NCBI GenBank assembly: GCA_027456925.1 | Contig: DAIDTZ010000449.1 | Span: 1-5,304, forward strand | DNA from: Nitrospirota bacterium | GTDB lineage: Bacteria; Nitrospirota; UBA9217 | DNA: 5,304 bases | Direction of reading: 5' to 3' | Shown here: positions 1 to 5,304 of the stretch, in pieces | Layout: every line of letters starts with the position of its first letter | Numbering within the stretch: the first letter of the stretch is position 1 | Position numbers and translations under genes: made by a program | Notes under the pieces: model-generated | The model's database searches: none | What the model was told of the DNA's origin: nothing | The model's input: the letters and a program-made list of their open reading frames with translations, nothing else

Positions 1-404
1 CGGACCCTGAGGGCCGTCTCTACGAGTATGAAGAGGCTTGGCAGAGCGTGCTCCGGGAACTCCGCACGTCGCTCATGAGCAAAGCGCGGCCGCCCGAGCC
101 CGGCCAGTACGTCTCCGGCCCGAAACTGACGGGTGTGGTCACGCCTTCCGTGGAGTTCGATAATGAGATATCCGAGGCCTTTACGATCATCGACATTACG
201 GCCCGGGACCGGGTAGGGTTCCTGTATCAGGTGACAAAGTCGCTCTATGATCTTAACCTGGACATCGCATCAGCAAAGATCGTGACCGAGGGATCGCGTG
301 TCCTTGATTCTTTTTATGTAAGCGACCTCTTGCGCAGAAAAATCACGGAGCCTCACAGGCTGGAAAAAATCAGAGAGACGCTGCTCGCGGTATTGGAGCC
401 ATGA
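1..404 (+). CDS. glnD: [Protein-PII] uridylyltransferase / uridylyl-removing enzyme GlnD, C-terminal fragment
   Basis: GlnD is the cytoplasmic bifunctional enzyme that adds UMP to PII signalling proteins (GlnB/GlnK) when glutamine is low and removes it when glutamine is high. Only the last 133 codons are visible. The frame is open from position 3, so the GTG at 48 is internal and not a start. The fragment starts with a linker (DPEGRLYEYEEAW) and then runs into the motif VEFDNEISEAFTIIDITARD, followed by RVGFLYQVTKSLYDLNLDI and AKIVTEGSRVLDSFYVSDLL. This is the signature of the second, glutamine-sensing ACT domain (fragment residues about 60-133), and the protein ends just after it, as GlnD normally does. 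The nucleotidyltransferase and HD domains lie upstream of the window. The usual DRPGLLY motif is DRVGFLY here, a mild substitution. The stop is TGA at 402-404. The next gene begins 34 bases downstream on the same strand. The assignment rests on this domain alone, but the motif spacing fits GlnD better than other ACT proteins. Confidence 0.9.
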   Translation, partial: DPEGRLYEYEEAWQSVLRELRTSLMSKARPPEPGQYVSGPKLTGVVTPSVEFDNEISEAFTIIDITARDRVGFLYQVTKSLYDLNLDIASAKIVTEGSRVLDSFYVSDLLRRKITEPHRLEKIRETLLAVLEP

Positions 405-417
405 GGAGAGCTGATCC

Positions 418-431
418 GGCAGCTGGCTGCC
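418..431. repeat. Short inverted repeat in the glnD-tamB gap
   Basis: GGCAGC and GCTGCC form a perfect 6-base inverted repeat separated by TG, so an RNA hairpin would have five pairs and a four-base loop. It lies in the gap between glnD and the TamB-like gene and ends 7 bases before the ATG at 439, where a Shine-Dalgarno sequence would normally be. It has no following T-tract, so it is not an intrinsic terminator. A regulatory role is only a guess, and a chance palindrome in GC-rich DNA is quite possible. Confidence 0.3.
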
Positions 432-438
432 TGCCTCC

Positions 439-3400
439 ATGCTCGCATCACTTATGAAAAAAGTCTTTATTGTCATAGCAATCGTTCTTGCCGGCCTGGT
501 CGTTGCCGCGGAAATCTATGTGCGGAGCGATGCCTTTACCGAGCGCATCAGGGCCTCCGTGGCAGGACCGCTCCGGGAAATTCTGGGGCCTGACGCCAAA
601 ATCGGCCTCGTGAAGGCAAATTTTTTTCCTCCCTATTTGGAAGTAAGGGATATCGCGCTGCCTGACGCACAGGGACGGCAGGCAATCTCCATTCGCGAGG
701 TCACGGTCTACATCAATCCGCTGCCCCTGCTCGTGAAAAAAATAGGGCTGCCTCTCATCACGATCGTGGAACCGCGCATCCTGGCCGAACGCGGGAAGGA
801 CGGTTCTCTTAATCTGAAACCGCTTATTGACCGGATACGGTCGAATATCGCCCGGTCTTCGTCAGGCGGGCCGTCGGGCTTTGAACTGATGCTGCGCACG
901 ATTTCGATCAGGGACGCCCGGCTGACATACGAGGATGGCGTTACGGGCGCCCGGTTCGACGCGGGCGGGCTTGCGATGAGCGCGAAGGCCGATCTTGCAA
1001 ACGACCGCATCGTGGCAACCATCAGAAGCTCGGAGGTCCGGATGTCGGCTCCGGCCTTTCCGGAATTGGCCGGCACCTTGAAGGCTGTTGCGGAATATGA
1101 CCAGGGACGCATGCAGCTCACTTCCCTCGAAATAAAATCGGGAGATGCGGAAATTGCCCTTTCCGGTGGAGTTGGCCCGCTGCCCGGGGCCGTCCTTGAT
1201 CTGAAAGGCAGAATGCATTCCGGTCCGCAGATGATCAACAGACTCACGGACATTCTGAAGCCCAAGGCAAAACAAAAAGGATCCCGCATCGAAGCTTTTG
1301 TCACGATCCAAGGCAAAGCCTCGGACCCGCAGATCGACGGAAGGTTTATGTTCTCCGACCTTTCATTTCATGATGTAACCTTGCAGGAGGCAACGCTGTC
1401 CTTTCAGTACCGCGACCATGTTGCTCAGCTTGGCGGTGAGAACTGGCGTCTGGTAAAAGGCGGTAAAGCGCTCCGGATAGACGCCCTGACCGCTACTCTT
1501 GGCTATCAGGACGGAGGTTTGGACGTGCGGCAGTTCGAAATCAAGGCCGGGGACCTCGTCGCTCAAATGCAGGGAAGGGCCGACCCGCAAACCGGTTTTG
1601 CGATGACGGTGGCTGCTTCTTCCTCGGGAGAGGGGCAAACACTTGCATTCCTGACCGTCGTCCCTGTTCAGGGCAACATCCGCCTGGCGGGCGACGTCCG
1701 CGGGCCGCTTACTGCTCCGGTTTTCCGCGGCAACATTTCCGCGGGCCCCATCGTGGTGCGAAAGGTCCCGTTCAATGACGTCCGAGGCGAGGTCGAATAT
1801 GGAGACAAGAAAATCAAGTTAACCTCCGTGCATATTCGCCAGCAAGCTTCGCGCTATGCTTTCGAAGGAATGGTTGATTTCAGCGGAAAAGAACTGGCGT
1901 ATACCGCCAGGCTCCAGGTGCTGCAGTCCGATGTGGTGGGCATCGCTTCACTTTTTTATGGGCCGCTGCCGCTCAAAATGACCGCAAAAGGCGTGCTCTC
2001 GTTTCTGGGCTCCGGATCAAACTATTCCGGCAGCGGGTATCTTACCTTTGGCGCCGGAAGCGCATACGGCGAGTCGTTCAGCCGGGGGACCATTACCGCC
2101 ACGCTGAGCACCGGACGAATTTCGTTCCCGCAGGTCATGCTCTACAAAGAGCGGGGCATGGTAAAAGGGACGGGCTGGATCGGGTTTGACGGGACGTATT
2201 CGGCAAACCTCGAAAGCAAGGACATCGACCTTTCCGCAATAGACCATCTGTCCGGAGCGTCCCTGGGCGGCGATTTCACGCTTGCTATCCATTCTTCCGG
2301 CAGATTTTCCGCGCCTGTGGTAAAAGCTTCTGTTGATGCGGGGGATTTGACATTTCGGCAGGGTTCTCTCGGCGGCGTACGCGCCGCAATCGACATCAAG
2401 GACGGCCAGATGAACATTTCAGCGGAATTGTCGGAAGGTCGCGCCCGCCTGTCTGCCCGCTGTTCGCTTCAGAAGCCCTATGCCTGGTCAACGGAGGCGA
2501 AACTCGGCTTTGACGGCATCGATCCGCTCCTGTTCGTTGGAAAGAAAGGAGACTCCGATAAAATACGGCTTCAGGCCGACGGGACCATAACCGCCCATGG
2601 GAATGGGCTGGACCTTTCCACGATGAACGGGGAAGCAGCCTTTCGTACAATCGGCATCGTGATCGGTGATTACCGCATCGGCAATGAGTCCCCGGCGGTT
2701 TTTTCCCTGGCCAAGGGGAGAATCACCGTCAAGTCACTGAATTTCATCGGTCCGGGAACGCGGATAAGTATCGCCGGGACCACCCGTTTGCCGTCCAACA
2801 TCGATATGACGGTCATTGGAAACGCCGACCTGTCGCTGTTGAGACTCCTGTACCATGAAATAGACTACGCGACGGGCAGCGCCGGGGTGCGGCTTACGAT
2901 CAAAGATGAATTAACCAATCCGGATGTGGCCGGGGAATTGCTTTTTCAAAACGGCGAGATCAAAATAAAGGACATTCCGCAGAAGTTTACGGCACTCAAC
3001 GGGAAAATCATTTTTACGCAGGGCAGAATCACGACCGAATCCTTGTCCGGAGCAATGGGCGGCGGCACGCTCGGCGTGTCCGGTTGGGCTCAACTCGCCG
3101 GGTTTTCTCTCCAGGATTTTTCCGCAAAGGCGACGGTCGACAGCGTTACCGTTCGTTATCCCGAGGGCCTGACCTCGACGCTGTCCGGCAATCTTTATTA
3201 TGACGGAGACAGAAAGGCACAGTCGCTCACCGGGGATTTTACGATCAAACATGCCCGGTACGACAAGCGGATCGAGTGGAAGAGCATGATGGTGGAAATC
3301 GGCAGGGGACTCTACCAAAAGAAGAAGACCGATATCGGGTGGATCGGCAATACCGATATCAATGTTCGCTTCCATGGCGCGGAGAGCATTGTATTTCAGA

Positions 3401-4083
3401 ATAACCTCGCCAAAATGCTGCTCGATGTCGACGTGTTCCTGCGGGGCACCGTGAACCATCCGCAGTTCCTCGGCAGGATAGAGGCGCGGAAGGGGACGGT
3501 CTATTTCCGGAGAAATGAATTTAAGATCCTGACCGCTACGGCTGATTTTATCGACCCGAACCGGATGAACCCGGTACTCGATATCCAGGCGGAAACACAA
3601 GTTCGGGAATACCTGATCCGGCTGGCGGTCACGGGCACAGCCGAACGCGCCACCGTAACGCTCATTTCCGACCCGCCGCTCATCGATACGGACATATTAA
3701 GCATGCTTGCCCTCGGCAAGACGGGGGCGGAGCTGAAAGGAAAGGAAACGAGCGTGGGAGTGGGCGAGGCCGCGTCATTTGCCACGGGACAGTTTCAGGA
3801 TGTCTTCGAACGGCGGGCGAGGAGCCTTACCGGCCTTGACCGGTTCAAGGTCGATCCCTATGTCAGCAAGAGTGACGCTTCGGTCCCGCGAGTGACCGTG
3901 GGGAAGGAACTCATCAAGAACAAGGTCTTTGTTACCTATTCATCGAACGTAGGGGCGACAACGCCTGAACAGATTTTCAGGATCGAGTATATCCTCGACA
4001 AACATTTTTCGCTCGTTGGCGAGCGGAATGACGAAATGAAGAACAACGGGGCGGACATCAAGTACCGGTTTGAGTTTCAATAA
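439..4083 (+). CDS. tamB: TamB-like translocation and assembly module / AsmA-superfamily protein (DUF490)
   Basis: This is a complete 1214-residue protein, close to E. coli TamB (about 1259). Such proteins are anchored in the inner membrane and span the periplasm as a long hydrophobic beta-groove. They act in outer-membrane protein assembly with TamA/BamA and in phospholipid transport. Residues about 8-26 are a hydrophobic anchor after MKK. Residues 60-130 are AsmA-like (PLITIVEPRI, then GKDGSLNLKPLI). Residues about 150-870 are alternating beta-strands with recurring 'G.i...' and 'dp...G.....' turns and no cysteine-rich or catalytic motif. The TamB/DUF490 domain covers about 870-1214, with FLRGTVNHPQFLGRIEARKG (1000-1019), ISDPPLIDTDILSMLALGK (1076-1094), VTVGKELIKNKVFVTYSS (1152-1169) and the end GADIKYRFEFQ, like the beta-rich end of TamB. 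No Shine-Dalgarno sequence precedes the ATG at 439. The ATG at 454 (protein MKKVFIV) is at least as likely, since the signal anchor then starts at once and translation could be coupled to upstream frames. The longer start is listed because neither can be excluded. It probably shares a transcript with glnD. No TamA/BamA partner is visible in the window. Confidence 0.88.
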   Translation: MLASLMKKVFIVIAIVLAGLVVAAEIYVRSDAFTERIRASVAGPLREILGPDAKIGLVKANFFPPYLEVRDIALPDAQGRQAISIREVTVYINPLPLLVKKIGLPLITIVEPRILAERGKDGSLNLKPLIDRIRSNIARSSSGGPSGFELMLRTISIRDARLTYEDGVTGARFDAGGLAMSAKADLANDRIVATIRSSEVRMSAPAFPELAGTLKAVAEYDQGRMQLTSLEIKSGDAEIALSGGVGPLPGAVLDLKGRMHSGPQMINRLTDILKPKAKQKGSRIEAFVTIQGKASDPQIDGRFMFSDLSFHDVTLQEATLSFQYRDHVAQLGGENWRLVKGGKALRIDALTATLGYQDGGLDVRQFEIKAGDLVAQMQGRADPQTGFAMTVAASSSGEGQTLAFLTVVPVQGNIRLAGDVRGPLTAPVFRGNISAGPIVVRKVPFNDVRGEVEYGDKKIKLTSVHIRQQASRYAFEGMVDFSGKELAYTARLQVLQSDVVGIASLFYGPLPLKMTAKGVLSFLGSGSNYSGSGYLTFGAGSAYGESFSRGTITATLSTGRISFPQVMLYKERGMVKGTGWIGFDGTYSANLESKDIDLSAIDHLSGASLGGDFTLAIHSSGRFSAPVVKASVDAGDLTFRQGSLGGVRAAIDIKDGQMNISAELSEGRARLSARCSLQKPYAWSTEAKLGFDGIDPLLFVGKKGDSDKIRLQADGTITAHGNGLDLSTMNGEAAFRTIGIVIGDYRIGNESPAVFSLAKGRITVKSLNFIGPGTRISIAGTTRLPSNIDMTVIGNADLSLLRLLYHEIDYATGSAGVRLTIKDELTNPDVAGELLFQNGEIKIKDIPQKFTALNGKIIFTQGRITTESLSGAMGGGTLGVSGWAQLAGFSLQDFSAKATVDSVTVRYPEGLTSTLSGNLYYDGDRKAQSLTGDFTIKHARYDKRIEWKSMMVEIGRGLYQKKKTDIGWIGNTDINVRFHGAESIVFQNNLAKMLLDVDVFLRGTVNHPQFLGRIEARKGTVYFRRNEFKILTATADFIDPNRMNPVLDIQAETQVREYLIRLAVTGTAERATVTLISDPPLIDTDILSMLALGKTGAELKGKETSVGVGEAASFATGQFQDVFERRARSLTGLDRFKVDPYVSKSDASVPRVTVGKELIKNKVFVTYSSNVGATTPEQIFRIEYILDKHFSLVGERNDEMKNNGADIKYRFEFQ

Positions 4084-4111
4084 GGCTGAAAAGCGGGTAC
4101 TCCACATCCGG

Positions 4112-5304
4112 TTACCGCCATTCGATTCCTTTTTCGAATAAATATGCTTGGGCTTTCTTTTGACCCAGTTTTGCGGCCATTTTAAGATTTTGGACCCTCA
4201 TTGCATTGTCTCCTTGCGCAGCATAGGCATTCGCCCGATTGATATACGCCTCCGCATCATTCGGATTCAATTCGATGGCCTTGGTGTAATCATCTATAGC
4301 CTGCTGATGGTCGCCTAAGTCGTTAAAAGCGCTTCCACGATTAATAAATGCCTCGGCATCTTTCGGATTTAGTTCAATGGCTTTGGTGTAATCATCGATG
4401 GCCTTCTGATGCTTACCTGAATGGAAATAGACAAATCCACGATTATTATATGCCTGGGACATTTTCGGGTCTAGTTCTATTGCTTTGTTGTAATCATTGA
4501 TAGCCCGCTCACGGTCGCCTAAGTCGAGATAAGCGCTTCCCCGGTTATAGAACACGTCCGCCATATCCGGACTCAGTCTAATGGCATTACTGTAATCATC
4601 GACAGCCTGCCGGTGGTTTCCCAGGGCATTATACGCAACCCCGCGATTTGAATAGGCCTCCGCATAATTTGGATTTAGTTTAATCGCTTCGTTGTAATCG
4701 CTGATAGCCTGCTGCAGGTTTCCTAAGGCCTTATAGGCAAACCCCCGGTTAAAATATGCGATTGCATAATTTGGATTTAGTTTAATAGCTTTGCTGTAAT
4801 CATTGATGGCCTGCTGATAATTGTCTAAACGCCCATAATTAAATCCTCGATTATTATATGCATCCTCATCATCCGGAGTCAGTTCAAGGACTTTGTTGTA
4901 ATCCATGATAGCTTGCTGATGGTTCCCCAGCCTGGAATATGCGTCGCCGCGGCTAAAATAAACCAATGCAAATTTCGGCAGCAGTTCTATTGCACGGGTA
5001 TATGCATTAATCGCGTCATCAAGGTTATTCGACAGGGAGAGGGTCACGCCTTTGTCTACCCAATCCGCCGCGCTCAAATCAGTTATTGCCTTTGCATATT
5101 CACGCCGTATGCCGGCACCTTGCCTCCCTGGTTTTAATTCCTTTCTGAGCCTGTCAATTTCCCTCATTGCGTCTTCAGCAATTTTTCCTGAGTCTTCGAT
5201 CATCTTGGCCTTCCGTGCATCATTTCTCAACACCTCAAACGACTTAGCCGCTGTGTGCGGGTCTGCTGTTATCTTTGCCTTGAGATAATAGGACTTCCCG
5301 TCCC
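4112..5304 (-). CDS. Tetratricopeptide-repeat protein, 5' end beyond window
   Basis: TPR arrays form superhelical scaffolds that bind other proteins or peptides, and the partner cannot be told from this sequence. The frame ends at TAA (4112-4114). It has a GTG at 5231-5233 but stays open to the window edge, where it adds DGKSYYLKAKITADPHTAAK and SFE just before that GTG codon. The GTG is therefore very likely an internal valine codon. Numbering from it, residues 11-34 are a charged helix (KIAEDAMREIDRLRKEL), probably a short coiled coil. Residues 55-360 are nine consecutive 34-residue TPR units with the expected consensus (for example AYFNRGFAYKALGNLQQAI). The ninth is degenerate in its second helix, and the protein ends LGQKKAQAYLFEKGIEWR. 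The YYLKAKITADP stretch and the LG.K.AQ.....GI.W ending recall secreted or lipoprotein-like TPR proteins of Desulfobacterota, from memory. If so, the missing part should hold a signal peptide and an N-terminal beta-rich domain. GC is visibly lower than in the neighbouring genes. It converges on the TamB-like gene with a 28-base gap, so it is not in that operon. Confidence 0.85.
   Translation of the reverse strand, partial: DGKSYYLKAKITADPHTAAKSFEVLRNDARKAKMIEDSGKIAEDAMREIDRLRKELKPGRQGAGIRREYAKAITDLSAADWVDKGVTLSLSNNLDDAINAYTRAIELLPKFALVYFSRGDAYSRLGNHQQAIMDYNKVLELTPDDEDAYNNRGFNYGRLDNYQQAINDYSKAIKLNPNYAIAYFNRGFAYKALGNLQQAISDYNEAIKLNPNYAEAYSNRGVAYNALGNHRQAVDDYSNAIRLSPDMADVFYNRGSAYLDLGDRERAINDYNKAIELDPKMSQAYNNRGFVYFHSGKHQKAIDDYTKAIELNPKDAEAFINRGSAFNDLGDHQQAIDDYTKAIELNPNDAEAYINRANAYAAQGDNAMRVQNLKMAAKLGQKKAQAYLFEKGIEWR
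4154..5071 (-). repeat. Nine tandem 102-base units encoding TPR motifs
   Basis: Nine in-phase units of exactly 102 bases (34 codons) make up 918 bases with no insertion between units. Reading in the gene's direction the units are 4970-5071, 4868-4969, 4766-4867, 4664-4765, 4562-4663, 4460-4561, 4358-4459, 4256-4357 and 4154-4255. Units two to eight keep the TPR core (small or aromatic residues in helix A, then 'G....A..DY..AI.L.P'). The first is more divergent and the last has lost the helix B consensus. Some neighbouring units remain close at the DNA level: a 23-base identity starts at 4662 and again at 4764, and TCGCCTAAGTCG occurs at 4311 and 4515, two periods apart. Confidence 0.9.

Noticed and set aside
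708..1316. Long minus-strand open frames opposite the TamB-like gene (also 862-1311, 2911-3600 and others)
   Set aside because: They lie wholly inside a well-supported gene. Their translations are rich in Arg, Pro, Ser and His with no recognisable domain, as expected from antisense reading of GC-rich codons.
4093..4118. Possible terminator hairpin between the convergent genes (GCGG-TA arms around 4093-4099 and 4113-4118)
   Set aside because: The stem has only six pairs interrupted by a bulged G, a loop of more than ten bases and no T-tract right after it on either strand. It also overlaps the last codons of the TPR gene.
4120..4139. ATTCGA / TCGAAT inverted repeat with a T-rich loop
   Set aside because: It is an AT-rich six-base stem with an eight-base loop inside the TPR coding sequence. 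The T-run is in the loop and not after the stem, so it is not an intrinsic terminator.
4154..5071. Regular 102-base periodicity as a possible CRISPR or non-coding satellite array
   Set aside because: The period is exactly 34 codons, stays in frame and encodes the TPR consensus. There are no short identical repeats with unique spacers.
4913..5288. Plus-strand open frames opposite the TPR gene (4913-5137 and 5052-5288)
   Set aside because: They are antisense to clear TPR-coding sequence, show no domain or ribosome-binding site, and overlap each other.
1..5304. A new defence, mobile or regulatory RNA system
   Set aside because: All three genes belong to known families, intergenic space is only 34 and 28 bases, and I saw no integrase, transposase, attachment-site duplication, tRNA or riboswitch-like structure.

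Overview
The window looks like ordinary chromosomal DNA of a Gram-negative (diderm) bacterium. It carries the end of the nitrogen-regulation gene glnD, a complete TamB-like envelope gene, and the end of a tetratricopeptide-repeat (TPR) gene facing them. The TamB-type protein implies an outer membrane. The N-terminal and C-terminal sequence style of the TPR protein resembles proteins I associate with Desulfobacterota (the former Deltaproteobacteria: Geobacter, Syntrophus and relatives). That placement is inference from memory, and Nitrospirota or related phyla are possible.

Layout: positions 1-404 (+) are the last 133 codons of glnD, including its final ACT domain, with the 5' part outside the window. 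After a 34-base gap, 439-4083 (+) encodes a 1214-residue protein with an N-terminal membrane anchor, an AsmA-like start and a TamB (DUF490) C-terminal domain. The two genes are co-directional and probably share a transcript. A gap of 28 bases (4084-4111) separates this pair from a convergent gene at 4112-5304 (-), a protein with nine 34-residue TPR units. Its reading frame stays open to the window edge, so its 5' end is missing. There is no stretch over 300 bases without a gene, and I see no RNA gene, CRISPR array, insertion sequence or convincing terminator.

Functionally, GlnD senses glutamine and modifies PII proteins in the cytoplasm. The TamB-like protein would span the periplasm and take part in outer-membrane protein assembly or phospholipid transport. 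The TPR protein is likely a protein-interaction scaffold, perhaps periplasmic. Nothing in the sequence ties the three into one pathway.

I did not find a new biological system here. The points most worth a second look are the start region of the TamB-like gene, where an 18-codon reading frame overlaps glnD and a candidate tamB start by ATGA at both ends; the much lower GC content of the TPR gene; signs of local 102-base unit duplication inside it; and the misleading internal GTG start of the TPR frame.
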